Positions 50,819-60,281 of a DNA stretch of 64,000 nt are shown piece after piece. The DNA is from Acidobacteriota bacterium. Its GTDB lineage: Bacteria > Acidobacteriota > Vicinamibacteria > Vicinamibacterales > UBA8438. The stretch lies in assembly GCA_009838525.1 (NCBI GenBank), contig VXRJ01000031.1:54656-118655 (forward strand), given 5' to 3'. Numbering within the stretch: the stretch's first letter is position 1; the number at the start of each line of letters is the position of its first letter. The notes under the pieces were generated by a model. It saw only the letters and a program-made list of their open reading frames with translations, was not told the origin of the DNA and made no database searches. The position numbers and the translations under genes were made by a program.

Positions 50819-52279
50819 ATGAAGCTTGCCATCATCGTCCAACGCTACGGCGCCGAGATTCTGGGCGGCTCCGAGTATCACTGCCGGCTCGTGGCGGAAC
50901 GGCTGGCCCGCCAGCACGACGTCACCGTGCTCACCACCTGCGCGCGCGACTACATCACGTGGAAGAACGAGTATCCCGAGAGCGCCGACCGGATCCGGGG
51001 GGTCAACGTGCAGCGTTTCGCCAACGCGAAGACACGTGACATACAGAGCTTCAACGAGTTCTCCGACTGGATCTTCCACAACCCGCACAGCGCCGCGGAC
51101 GAGCAGTCGTGGCTCGAGCAGCAGGGCCCGTGGTGTCCGGCACTGCTGGAGCACCTCGAACAGCGCCACGGCAACTATGACGCGCTGATCTTCTTCACTT
51201 ACCTCTATGCGCCGACCGTGCTGGGTCTCAAGGCGGATCCGAAACGGAGCATTCTCGTGCCCACGGCGCACGACGAGCCGGCGATCCGGCTTGACCTGTA
51301 CCGCGACGTCTTCCGCGCGCCGGCCGGTTTCGCCTTCAACACCGGCGTCGAGCGGGCCTTCCTTCGCACGCGCTTCGCCATGCGTCCGAGGTCCGAGGCG
51401 ATCGTCGGCTGCGGTGTGGACCTGCCCGCGCGGTTTCTCGATGACGTTCACGAGGACGGCGGCGAAAGCCTCCCTCCACCCACTCCCTCCATCGCGGAGG
51501 CGGCGCTCGCCGGCGATGACGCACCCGGCATGGCTGGCACGACCCTCTCCGAGATTGAGGGCGGTCACGAGAACGGGCGCACACCCGCCGCGCTCTTCCG
51601 CCGCCGGCACCGGCTGTACGAACCATTCGCCCTGTACGGCGGCCGGATCGATCCGGGCAAGGGGTGCGAGGAGCTGATCTCGCACTTCGGGGCCTACACC
51701 GAGGCCCGGGGTGACGCGACGCTCGTCCTCATGGGAGTGAAGCTGATGCCCATCCCGGAAGAGCCCTACATCCGCTTCGCCGGGACGCTGCCGGACGCCG
51801 AGCGGTTCGAAGCACTCCGCGCCGCGACTGTCGTCGTCGTCCCGTCACCCTTCGAGAGCCTCTCGCTGCTCGCGCTCGAAGCATTCGCCGTCGGCACGCC
51901 GGTGCTGGCCAACGCCCGTAGTGACGTCGTAACCGATCATTGTCAGAGGAGCAACGCCGGCCTCTATTACGGCGACCGGGACGAGTTCATCGAGGGTCTC
52001 TCTCTGTTGATCGACAACGGCGGGCTGCGTGAGGCAATGGGCCGAAACGGCCAGGCGTACGTCGAGGCAAACTACGCCTGGGACGTGATCCTCAACAAGT
52101 ACGAGCGGCTCATCCACGACGTGGCGGCCGGGAGCCAGAGGCGGCGACGATCTTCAGCCAGTGCCGGATCGTCCGGGGCGGACGTCGACCAACCGGCCAA
52201 GGCCCGACGTGGTGGGCGTGGACGGAGCAGCGGATCGCGGCGCGGGGGGAGCCGAGCCCGGAGCGGTCGGCGATCCTGA
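50819..52279 (+). CDS. GT4-like glycosyltransferase (copy D)
   Basis: A 486-residue transferase and near relative of copy A: MKLAIIVQRYGAEILGGSEY, LTTCARDYITWKNEYPES, ALYGGRIDPGKGCEELISHF and VVVVPSPFESLSLLALEAFA. An extra ~50-residue Pro/Glu-rich segment lies before the donor domain. The last ~45 residues are Ser/Arg/Gly-rich (RRGGRGRSSGSRRGGSRARS) and are encoded by DNA that also encodes the tail of the convergent response regulator (126-base overlap). The conserved domain ends before the overlap. Confidence 0.87.
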   Translation: MKLAIIVQRYGAEILGGSEYHCRLVAERLARQHDVTVLTTCARDYITWKNEYPESADRIRGVNVQRFANAKTRDIQSFNEFSDWIFHNPHSAADEQSWLEQQGPWCPALLEHLEQRHGNYDALIFFTYLYAPTVLGLKADPKRSILVPTAHDEPAIRLDLYRDVFRAPAGFAFNTGVERAFLRTRFAMRPRSEAIVGCGVDLPARFLDDVHEDGGESLPPPTPSIAEAALAGDDAPGMAGTTLSEIEGGHENGRTPAALFRRRHRLYEPFALYGGRIDPGKGCEELISHFGAYTEARGDATLVLMGVKLMPIPEEPYIRFAGTLPDAERFEALRAATVVVVPSPFESLSLLALEAFAVGTPVLANARSDVVTDHCQRSNAGLYYGDRDEFIEGLSLLIDNGGLREAMGRNGQAYVEANYAWDVILNKYERLIHDVAAGSQRRRRSSASAGSSGADVDQPAKARRGGRGRSSGSRRGGSRARSGRRS

Positions 52280-53764
52280 CCCGGCGTTTCCGCCGGATCG
52301 CGTCCGGCCGGCCGGAATACCGTGGCGCTTGATCATCTCGTTGAGCGTCGTCGGTTTCATGTGGAGCAGTTCGGCGGCCTTCTTTTGCACGCCCCCCGCC
52401 AACTCGAGCGCGCGGACAATCAGGCGCGCCTCCATGTCGTCGATGACCTCACGAAACGGGACGCCCTCCGGGGGGATGTCGAATTCGGGCCGCCCACGTG
52501 AGTAGGGCATACGAACGGTATCCGGAACCAGATCGGCGTCGATCACACTGCTCGTGGCCAGCACCACCGCCCGCTCGATAACATTCTCCAGTTCGCGCAC
52601 GTTCCCGGGCCAGTGGTACTGCACCAGCAGATCCAGCGCCTCTGGAGTCAGCTCCAGCTCGCCCTTGTCATTCTCCTCGCCGAAGCGTTCCAGGAAGTGC
52701 TGAACGAGCAACGGAATATCACCGCGCCGCTCGCGCAGCGGCGGTAGATCGACCGTGATGACGTGCAACCGGTAGTAGAGATCTTCCCGGAACTGGCCCG
52801 CCGCCACCATCGCCCACAAGTCCTGGTTCGTAGCGGCGATGATCCGGACATCCACTCTCACCGTGTCGATGCCGCCGAGACGCATGAACTCCCGCTCCTG
52901 AATGACGCGCAGCAGTTTCGCCTGGGTCTCGAGCGGCACGGCTCCGATCTCGTCGAAGAAGATGCTCCCACGGTCGGCCAACTCGAACAGCCCCTTCTTG
53001 GGGGCGACCGCCCCGGTGAACGCTCCCTTGACGTGGCCGAAGAGATTCGACTCGAGGAGGTCGGGGGGCAGGCTGCCGGAGTTGACCGTGACGAACGGCC
53101 GGTCGGATCGGGGAGAGTGTTCGTGTACCGCCTGCGCCACCAGTTCCTTACCGGTGCCGCTCTCGCCAGTGACCAGAATCGTAGCGCGACTGGGCGCGGC
53201 CCGGGCGACCAGTTCGAAGACTCCGCGCATCCGGTCGCCGGTTCCCAGCAGCTTGCCGAAACGGGTGGCGTTCGCATCGATGGCGGGGCGCGACGCATCG
53301 TCGCCCCCCGTCACCTGCCGGTGATGCTCGACGGCGTTCAGGACGACCTGCACGACGTCTTCGTTCGTGAACGGCTTCTCGATAAAATCGAAGGCACCGC
53401 CCTTCATCGCGTCGCGCACGGTCTGCGTCGTGCCGTAGGCCGTGACCATGATCACCGGCAGGTTGGGATCGCGCTGTCGCAGCGTCTTCAACACGTCCAT
53501 TCCGTTGACGCCGGGCATCATCACGTCGAGCAGCACCGCATCGAACCTGCCGTCCCGGGCCGCCTCGATACCCGCGACGCCGTCGGCCGCGAGCTGCACG
53601 CGGCACCCCTCGCTCACGAGGAGGGACTCCAGAACGTCCCGCATGATCTCTTCGTCATCCACCACGAGGACGGCAGTCCCGGCGAGCCTCGAGTCGCGCG
53701 GTGGATCGGCGCCCGGATCGGCTACGGCGACATCCGGTCCGGGATTGGAGGCGACTGCACTCAC
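52154..53764 (-). CDS. Sigma-54-dependent response regulator (NtrC family)
   Basis: A 536-residue regulator. The receiver domain (about residues 30-150) has AVLVVDDEEIMRDVLESLLV and the phospho-acceptor Asp in AVLLDVMMPGVNG, with Lys in FIEKPF. The AAA+ domain has Walker A GESGTGKELVAQAVH and the sigma-54-contact GAFTGA (FGHVKGAFTGAVAPKKG). The C-terminal Fis-type helix-turn-helix is GGVQKKAAELLHMKPTTLNE. GTG 53764 overlaps the kinase stop (GTGA). A disordered Pro/Ser tail of ~45 residues overlaps glycosyltransferase copy D. It probably answers to the adjacent kinase; its targets are unknown. Confidence 0.92.
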   Translation of the reverse strand: MSAVASNPGPDVAVADPGADPPRDSRLAGTAVLVVDDEEIMRDVLESLLVSEGCRVQLAADGVAGIEAARDGRFDAVLLDVMMPGVNGMDVLKTLRQRDPNLPVIMVTAYGTTQTVRDAMKGGAFDFIEKPFTNEDVVQVVLNAVEHHRQVTGGDDASRPAIDANATRFGKLLGTGDRMRGVFELVARAAPSRATILVTGESGTGKELVAQAVHEHSPRSDRPFVTVNSGSLPPDLLESNLFGHVKGAFTGAVAPKKGLFELADRGSIFFDEIGAVPLETQAKLLRVIQEREFMRLGGIDTVRVDVRIIAATNQDLWAMVAAGQFREDLYYRLHVITVDLPPLRERRGDIPLLVQHFLERFGEENDKGELELTPEALDLLVQYHWPGNVRELENVIERAVVLATSSVIDADLVPDTVRMPYSRGRPEFDIPPEGVPFREVIDDMEARLIVRALELAGGVQKKAAELLHMKPTTLNEMIKRHGIPAGRTRSGGNAGSGSPTAPGSAPPAPRSAAPSTPTTSGLGRLVDVRPGRSGTG

Positions 53765-56751
53765 GGCAGTACCGCCTCCGCCACGCGCGACCGCGACGTG
53801 ACCGTCGTCGCAAGCGGAAGGCTCAGAGTGAACCTGGTGCCCTGGCCGGCCTGGCTGTCGCACTCGATGGTTCCCTCGTGCTCACGGACTACGCCGTAAG
53901 TGATCGAGAGCCCGAGCCCGGTGCCCTGCCCCGCCGGCTTGGTCGTGTAGAACGGGTCGTAGATGCGCGACAGATGCTCGGGCGCGATGCCCGCCCCGGT
54001 GTCGGCCACCTCGATCACTGCGTTTCCTCCCGCAACACGGGTCGAGACCGTCAGCCAGCCACCGCTCGACATCGCGTCGCGCGCATTGAGGCAGAGGTTC
54101 AGGAAGACCTGCTGCAGCTTGAACTCGACTCCCTGGATAACCGGCGAGGGATCGGCCAACTCGCGACGCACCTTCACGTTGCCCGACTCGAGCTGGTGCT
54201 CGACCAAGCCAAGGACATCGTTGATCACCGTGTTGATTGGCACCGGCCCCGCGCTCTCCGATCGGCCGGGCCGCGCAAGGTGCAGCAAGCCGTTGACGAT
54301 CTTCGCCGCACGAAACGTCTGCCGTTCGATCTTGTGGAGCATGCGCGTCCTGGGATCGTCCGGGTCGGCCCCGCTGAGAAGCGTCTGCGTGAAACTGGAA
54401 ATCCCCGTGAGCGGAGTCTTTACCTCATGCGCCACTCCGGCCGCCAACTGGCCGATGGAGGCGAACTTCTCGGAGAGTTGCACCTGCTCCTCGAGCTGCG
54501 CCCGCTCGGTGATATCCACGACGATCAGCATCGTTCCGCCTGTCTCGCCATCCGGTGTCAGGAGAGGGGCGAGCTCCGCATGAACGAGCAGGCGGCGCGG
54601 CTCGGCGTGACGCGAGACGAGCGGCGCGCGGTAGACGTCTCCCTGTGACTGCGGATTCTCGCGCCGGGCACTCCGAAGCCGGTCGACAAACGCCGGATCG
54701 AACAGTTCATCGAGCCTCCGGCCGATCGCCTCCAAACGCGGAACGCCGTACATCCGCTCGAGTCCGGCGTTCCAGCGGACCACGCGATCCTCAAGATCGA
54801 CAACGGCCAGCCCGTCGCTGAGCGACTCGATGATGTTCTCGCTGAACTGCCGCATCCGATCCAGCTCGTCCGCCTTCTCGTGGAGCTGGCCATAGAGTCG
54901 ACCATTCTCGAGCGCGGTCGCCGCCTGACCCGCCACCGCGGTCAGCAGGCTTACATCTTCGCTGCTGAGCGGCTCTCCGCTCCCCTTTCGGCCAAGCGCG
55001 AGTACGGCGATGACACCTTCCTCCGCGATGCACGGCACGAAGTAGTAGAGTCCCTGATCCCGCCAGAACGCGACATCCCGCGGAGCGCACTGCCGCCGGT
55101 GGGCCGGATCGTCCAGAAGGACGGTATGCCGGCCAGCCATCCGCTCTCCGACACTCGACGCGCGGGAAAGCGACGGGGGCGGGACATCGAAGCCCACCCA
55201 GCGGATGGGCAGGAAATCGCTACGCATCAGGGATGGAGCGTCGAACGATTCCCGGACCCTTCCATTGCCGTTCGCTTCGGCGCCTTCACCCGCCGCGAGA
55301 CCCGGTCCGAGCAGCAGCGCCATGCGGTCAACCGCCAGCGTGCTGGCGACGCGCTGCACAAGGCGCTCGCTCAGCCGCTCCAGGTCCAGATCGGCGTTCA
55401 GATCCTGGGCGAAACGGACCAGTGCGCGCCGATAGTCGAACCTGTCCCGGTAGTAGAGCCGGTCGAGCATCGTCTGGATCGTGCGTGTCACGGGGCCGGC
55501 CAGCAAGACCACGACCGCGGTAGCCAGGAGCGCGATGATCGTGTTGTTGCGATCCGAACCGTCCAGGAAAACGGCGGTAGCGAGCCATTCGAACGCCAAG
55601 TAGATGCCGACCATTGCCGCCACGACGACCGCGTAGACGACGCTCCGCTTGACAATCACCTCCACGTCGCGGAGCCGGTATCGGATGATCGCCGATGCGA
55701 ACGCCAGCGGGATCAGACCGAGCGGCACCGCCGTCAGCTCCAGGCCGAGCGCCGGATCGAAACCGAGCGCATACGGAAGCGCATAGCCCAGCGCGAACGG
55801 CAGCCCGCCGAGCACGGCACCCGAGACAGTCCATCGGAGCTGGCGCCGCGACGTGACAGAGCGGACACGGCGGAGCGCACTCACCATCAGAGCCAGTCCG
55901 CCCAGCGTGCAGAGGGCAAGATAGAGATGCTCCAGATTCCAGATCCGCTCCACCGCTTGCTGGAACGGCGCGCCGGACGGTGTGTTCGCGACCGTAGCCG
56001 CCTGCATGAGGCCCAGAATGACCGCGGGCGCGTAGACGATCGGCAGCACGCGGGAGCCGAGGCGATGGCGCAGCCAGCCGGGCGCACGTTCCGGGAACAC
56101 CAGCGCAAAATGCATGAAGAGGGGCGCCACTAGCAGCGTCGCGACCTCGTCGGCCCAGAAAAAGAACCAGTCGAGGAGATCGAACCGGCCGACGTAGGAG
56201 AACGCGAAGACACCGAAGAACGCGACCGTCAGCCAGAAGAAATGCAGCGTGGCCTGGTGTCCCGGCCGTCGCACGCGGACCGCCGCGCCGACCAGCAGAC
56301 CGACCAGGCCGACGCTCGCCAGCGCCATGTAGATAGGGAACGAACCGGCCGAAATCGGAACTACGGCAACCGTCAGGAGCCGGGCCTCATCAGCGCGCAG
56401 CAGTGTGTAGTCGAGGGTCGCGCCGACCCGGGCCGCGTAGAGCCGGAGGAGCAGTTCACGGCGTTGCTCGATCGGAACGCCGTCGACGGCGAGCAGCACA
56501 TCACCTGGCACGACGCCCGCCGCAGCCGCGGGCGCGGAGGGATCGATCGCCGCCACGACCAACCCGTCCGGACGTTCCTCCCAGAGAATGCCATCCTCAA
56601 CGCCACTCCAGGTGGACTGCACCACCGCGTTGGCAACCGACAGGCAAAGCAGGACGGCTACGACCGCCACCGCCAGCAGCGCACGGCTCCAGTCACCCCG
56701 GTAGTCGCCTCCCCGGTGCCGCCGCTTCATCGTTGGGCTCTTGGCCGACAT
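53761..56751 (-). CDS. Membrane histidine kinase with PDZ-like, GAF and PAS domains
   Basis: A 996-residue kinase. One N-terminal helix (LLAVAVVAVLLCLSVANAVV) precedes a PDZ-like domain (AGVVPGDVLLAVDGVPIEQR), then seven or so helices (about residues 130-400), a GAF-like domain (about 480-650), a PAS domain with VVDLEDRVVRWNAGLERMYG, the HisKA box SIGQLAAGVAHEVKTPLTGI (phosphorylated His) and HATPase motifs LNARDAMSSGG, EVADTGAGIAPEHL and GTGLGLSITYGVV. ATG 56751 is chosen, 27 bases past the receptor-like gene, though the ribosome site is weak and ATG 56730 is possible. A PDZ before the membrane sensor is unusual and might sense unfolded outer-membrane protein termini. Confidence 0.9.
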   Translation of the reverse strand: MSAKSPTMKRRHRGGDYRGDWSRALLAVAVVAVLLCLSVANAVVQSTWSGVEDGILWEERPDGLVVAAIDPSAPAAAAGVVPGDVLLAVDGVPIEQRRELLLRLYAARVGATLDYTLLRADEARLLTVAVVPISAGSFPIYMALASVGLVGLLVGAAVRVRRPGHQATLHFFWLTVAFFGVFAFSYVGRFDLLDWFFFWADEVATLLVAPLFMHFALVFPERAPGWLRHRLGSRVLPIVYAPAVILGLMQAATVANTPSGAPFQQAVERIWNLEHLYLALCTLGGLALMVSALRRVRSVTSRRQLRWTVSGAVLGGLPFALGYALPYALGFDPALGLELTAVPLGLIPLAFASAIIRYRLRDVEVIVKRSVVYAVVVAAMVGIYLAFEWLATAVFLDGSDRNNTIIALLATAVVVLLAGPVTRTIQTMLDRLYYRDRFDYRRALVRFAQDLNADLDLERLSERLVQRVASTLAVDRMALLLGPGLAAGEGAEANGNGRVRESFDAPSLMRSDFLPIRWVGFDVPPPSLSRASSVGERMAGRHTVLLDDPAHRRQCAPRDVAFWRDQGLYYFVPCIAEEGVIAVLALGRKGSGEPLSSEDVSLLTAVAGQAATALENGRLYGQLHEKADELDRMRQFSENIIESLSDGLAVVDLEDRVVRWNAGLERMYGVPRLEAIGRRLDELFDPAFVDRLRSARRENPQSQGDVYRAPLVSRHAEPRRLLVHAELAPLLTPDGETGGTMLIVVDITERAQLEEQVQLSEKFASIGQLAAGVAHEVKTPLTGISSFTQTLLSGADPDDPRTRMLHKIERQTFRAAKIVNGLLHLARPGRSESAGPVPINTVINDVLGLVEHQLESGNVKVRRELADPSPVIQGVEFKLQQVFLNLCLNARDAMSSGGWLTVSTRVAGGNAVIEVADTGAGIAPEHLSRIYDPFYTTKPAGQGTGLGLSITYGVVREHEGTIECDSQAGQGTRFTLSLPLATTVTSRSRVAEAVLP

Positions 56752-56777
56752 GATGGAAGTGCCGTGCGGAACGGCGG

Positions 56778-58898
56778 CTAGAAGTGCACGACCAGGCCGC
56801 CGACGAGCTGACGTGGTGGATCGACGACGAGCAACTCGTCGTAGATTGAGGCACCGTCCGCCTGCTGGTGGAAGAGACTGCGCAGAGCCAGGAGCAGCTC
56901 CCAACTGCTCCCATCAAACGGCGAAACGGGCAGCGGTTGGGTGACCCGGATATCGAACCGGGCATCGAGACCGGCGGTCACGACGTCAGCGTCGGCGCGC
57001 GCGAACCCGGTACTCACGCGGCAGCGCGCGGCAACGCGCGTCGCCGTTCGGGGAATCTCGGTCTCGACGGTGGTCGTGACATCGTGCACCCATTCGGCCC
57101 CGGTGCGCAGCAGCCCCGCACTCATGGTCCCGAACGCGGTAGGCACCTCCGCCGGCAGCCACGCTGCGCGGACGACCCGGTAGTCCACCTCGCTCGTGAC
57201 CACTTCCGGCCAGTCCTGGCGCAAACGAACGCCCCAGCCGTCCGCGTCGACGCCGTTGGCGCTCGCCAGGTAGTAGTGGCCGCCGGGAGCCGGGAGCGTG
57301 CCATCCGGGACATAGCGTCCTGGTGTGAAGAGCGCCACCAACTGGTTGTCGACACGCTGTTGGAAGCGCCGGACGCCGACGGCGACATGCTCGCCCAGAT
57401 CCTGCTCCAGGCCCACCTCCAGGTGGTAAGTCCGCTCCGCCTGCAGGTTGTCGAAACCGGAGAGCGACGTGAAGGTCCGTTCCGGAGGCAACCAGAGGCC
57501 GTCGAGGGGAGGAAGGAACTGCTCCGCGCCCGGCGCCGTCATCTGCTGCGACACGGCCACCCGCACGCGAGAACCCCTGATCGCCGACAGCGTGACAGCC
57601 GCCCGCGGCGAGAAGAGCTTGCCGTCCTGCAGGTAGCCGTAGCGCGCGAACTCCGCCCCGTAGTCGACGAGCAGCAGTGGCGAGACTTCCCAGGTGTTGA
57701 TCGCCTCGATGCTTCCTACCTGCCGGCTCACGCCCTCCGCCGCGCCCTGGGCGGCCGCCGCTACAGCCTGCGCGCCGAGGCGCGGGTGAGCCTCCGCTCC
57801 GGGAAGCGCCTGCTGGCTGTACGACATCGCGACATGCATGTTGTGATTGTCGTGCGGCTCGACGGCGTACCAGCCGGCAATCGCCCACGACGACGTGCTG
57901 TTGCCGGTCGTCATGTCGACCGTGCCCCGCACCGCCCAGTCACCGCTGCCGGAAAGCGGACCGGTCGGCGTGACCGCCACGTAGGCGAACTGTCCCGGCG
58001 CCGTCCCCGTCATCGGGAGCATGGAAGCTCCGGTGAGCGTCGCGCGGGTCAGAAACTGCACCTGTCCCGAAACCGGCAAGCCGAAAGCGCCATCGCCCAG
58101 ATCGGCGAGCGTCGACCCGTCCGCCCCGTTGCGGCCGGCCATGGCCCAGCCCGTGGCGCCATCCGAGCCGTCCGGGGACGCGGTCACGCGCGGCAGGACC
58201 AGATCCGGACCGGCGCCGCGATCCTTCAGCACGCTCCGGCGCGCGCGGCGCAACCACCAGGCGCGGGCATCCGGATTGTGCAGCGCCGGCCCCGGACCGC
58301 CGTCGTTCCCGTCACCGGCCTCGATCCCGGGCGCGGTACTGGATACGGGTGCGCCGTCGTCGTCAGGCGAAGGTGATCCCGGCTGTGCTTCCGCCGCGGC
58401 GACACGCATGCCGAACGCCAGCCCGCTACCGGCAAGCTGGACGTCGGGCGGCGTGGCAGTCACCTCCTCGAGCGGAGGCGCCGGGATCTCTTCCGGTGAC
58501 CCTTCGAGCCCATCGACGCTGAGTGACGCAAATACAGGTGCACCCTCATGCACTTGAACCAACTGCCGTCCGCCGCCGGCGTGAGAACGGTGGGCGCGGA
58601 GGAGGTACTGGCCAGCCGGCAGCCGCTCGAACGTGAAGCGTCCGTCTTCATCCGTCACCACGAGGGCCGTTCCGCCGGCACCGGTGACGGAAACCAGCAC
58701 CCTTCCCGCCGGCAGCAGGTCGGGTGTCGTAACGACGCCGGAAAGCTCACCGGCGACGGCCGCCGCGCCGGGAGCGGGTGCTGCAGCGCTCGAGGCGGAT
58801 GGCGGGTTGGGCTCCCGCGCCGCCGCGATTGCAGGCGCGGCCACGGCGGCGGCTCCCAGGGCGACAACGCCGATTCTGACAAGCAGCATTCGGGCCAT
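56778..58898 (-). CDS. Receptor-like outer-membrane beta-barrel protein with carboxypeptidase-regulatory domain
   Basis: A 706-residue exported protein. After the signal peptide (VRIGVVALGAAAVAAPAIAA), residues ~50-120 form a carboxypeptidase-regulatory sandwich (GELSGVVTTPDLLPAGRVLV, DEDGRFTFERLPAGQYLLRA). A long Pro/Gly/Asp-rich linker follows, then barrel-like alternation from about residue 270 to the end (GGLVVHF, final Phe). I cannot find a TonB plug motif such as IRG or VLRGP, so it may not be a ligand-gated receptor. It is upstream of, and 27 bases from, the histidine kinase, so they could be co-transcribed. Function unknown. Confidence 0.65.
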   Translation of the reverse strand: MARMLLVRIGVVALGAAAVAAPAIAAAREPNPPSASSAAAPAPGAAAVAGELSGVVTTPDLLPAGRVLVSVTGAGGTALVVTDEDGRFTFERLPAGQYLLRAHRSHAGGGRQLVQVHEGAPVFASLSVDGLEGSPEEIPAPPLEEVTATPPDVQLAGSGLAFGMRVAAAEAQPGSPSPDDDGAPVSSTAPGIEAGDGNDGGPGPALHNPDARAWWLRRARRSVLKDRGAGPDLVLPRVTASPDGSDGATGWAMAGRNGADGSTLADLGDGAFGLPVSGQVQFLTRATLTGASMLPMTGTAPGQFAYVAVTPTGPLSGSGDWAVRGTVDMTTGNSTSSWAIAGWYAVEPHDNHNMHVAMSYSQQALPGAEAHPRLGAQAVAAAAQGAAEGVSRQVGSIEAINTWEVSPLLLVDYGAEFARYGYLQDGKLFSPRAAVTLSAIRGSRVRVAVSQQMTAPGAEQFLPPLDGLWLPPERTFTSLSGFDNLQAERTYHLEVGLEQDLGEHVAVGVRRFQQRVDNQLVALFTPGRYVPDGTLPAPGGHYYLASANGVDADGWGVRLRQDWPEVVTSEVDYRVVRAAWLPAEVPTAFGTMSAGLLRTGAEWVHDVTTTVETEIPRTATRVAARCRVSTGFARADADVVTAGLDARFDIRVTQPLPVSPFDGSSWELLLALRSLFHQQADGASIYDELLVVDPPRQLVGGLVVHF

Positions 58899-58952
58899 CC
58901 AGCTTCACGGCGGGCGGTCCCGCGCAAGGCGGGAATACGGCCGCCGCGCCTC

Positions 58953-60005
58953 CTATGATTCCAGCACGGTGAACAGCACGTTCTGGATCACTTCACTCGA
59001 GTTGGTGTTGTCAACGACCTTGATCTCCAGCCGGTATTCTCCCGCCGGAAAGACCGCCAGCGGCACCGCGAACCCTCCCGTAATCTGGTGCCCGAGCGTG
59101 GCGTTCCACTCGGCCGGGAGCGTCTGGCCATTGAACTCCTGCGGCGCCGTCCGGTTGAAGTACTCCTCGCCGGCTTCGGTCTGCTGGTGGAAGTTGTACT
59201 CGACGGTGACGTCCGGCTTCTGCCCGTCGACGAGTCCAGGGTTGTACACCAGGAAGATCGGGAAGAGCTCCTCGTCCGTCGTGTACTCCCGGCTGACCTT
59301 CGGCCTGATCTGGATGTTGCCGAGCGTGTACGGGCTGGCGATCTGCTCCTCGTCACCCAGCGGCGCGGCGAGCATCTCGACGTCCGAGGCCAGGATGATG
59401 CTGCTGGTCTGCAGGACGTTGTTCCAGAGATCCGGCACGTCAACCCGCTGGTGAAGCAGCATTATCGGCGCCTGCTCTTCCTCTTCGTCGTCGGGATCCT
59501 CGCCCAGGCTCTGGCGAAGCGCGATGAAGACATCGTGTGCCCCCCCCGGCACCGCGAACGCGCGGCTGAACCGGAGCGGCCCGTCATCGCCCGACGTCAC
59601 GTCGACGAACCAACCGTCGTTGAAGGCGGAAGGAGGCACGCCGCTGTCGTCGTCGTTTTCGGCCTCAGCCTCAGCCGCGGGATCCGGCGGACCAATGACG
59701 TATGCGACCATCACCAGCCGCGAGCCGTCTACCTTCTCCTGGTCCAGAGCTATCGTGAACGGCGCGTAGGAATTTCCGTCCGTTCCCTTGAAGAAATCGA
59801 AGGACATCTCGAACGGATCGGCCTCAGGGACGATTTCTCCCCCAATTGCCGCGACGATGGCCTGAGTCAGGGTCCGGAACTCGTCGCACTCCCAGTCTTC
59901 GAAGCGATCCTGGCATGCCTCCTGCGCTGTGGCGGGCGGAGCAGCGATCAGGGCAACCGCTAGGGTCGCCGCCAGAATGATGAGGCGCCGGGCGTTGATG
60001 ATCAT
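58953..60005 (-). CDS. Secreted acidic protein of unknown function
   Basis: A 350-residue exported protein with signal peptide LIILAATLAVALIAAPPATA and then two Cys close together (EACQDRFEDWEC). An acidic stretch (AEAEAENDDDSG) and another (GEDPDDEEEEQAP) break the fold. The C-terminal third has VPLAVFPAGEYRLEIKVVDN, a beta-sandwich pattern seen in GWxTD-type secreted proteins of Acidobacteria. I do not recognise a catalytic motif. It is 54 bases upstream of the barrel protein on the same strand and probably leads the operon that includes the kinase and regulator. Confidence 0.6.
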   Translation of the reverse strand: MIINARRLIILAATLAVALIAAPPATAQEACQDRFEDWECDEFRTLTQAIVAAIGGEIVPEADPFEMSFDFFKGTDGNSYAPFTIALDQEKVDGSRLVMVAYVIGPPDPAAEAEAENDDDSGVPPSAFNDGWFVDVTSGDDGPLRFSRAFAVPGGAHDVFIALRQSLGEDPDDEEEEQAPIMLLHQRVDVPDLWNNVLQTSSIILASDVEMLAAPLGDEEQIASPYTLGNIQIRPKVSREYTTDEELFPIFLVYNPGLVDGQKPDVTVEYNFHQQTEAGEEYFNRTAPQEFNGQTLPAEWNATLGHQITGGFAVPLAVFPAGEYRLEIKVVDNTNSSEVIQNVLFTVLES

Positions 60006-60194
60006 GACTGTTGCGTTGCTCCTGCCCTATAGGGCCACTGCGTCCAACATTGAACCATGTGATCATAGGCGAGCGCCGGTTCTCAAGTCAAACCCCGCTG
60101 TTGCCGACAAGCCGTTGAGAAACAATCAGTTACGGCTCGCTCTACCCGTTCTCGCGCATGGTATTATCCGGTCGCGCTCGACGGTGCGCGGCAG

Positions 60195-60239
60195 CGCGCC
60201 CGTGTGGGCGCGTTGGAAGTTCCGCTGGCGCGGAACTTC
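60195..60239 (+). other. Two tandem perfect hairpins upstream of gpmI
   Basis: CGCGCCC-GTGT-GGGCGCG (60195-60212) and GAAGTTCCGC-TGGC-GCGGAACTTC (60216-60239) are perfect stems of 7 and 10 bp with four-base loops, 3 bases apart. They lie in the 276-base gap between the divergent secreted-protein gene and gpmI, 42 bases before the gpmI start. They could form a leader structure, an attenuator or a protein-binding site. There is no T-run. The rest of this gap shows no other clear signal, apart from an isolated TATTAT (60162-60167). Confidence 0.6.
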
Positions 60240-60281
60240 TGCGGCGCAAGCTTCTAGCAGCCCGACAAACGTGGCCCGCCG

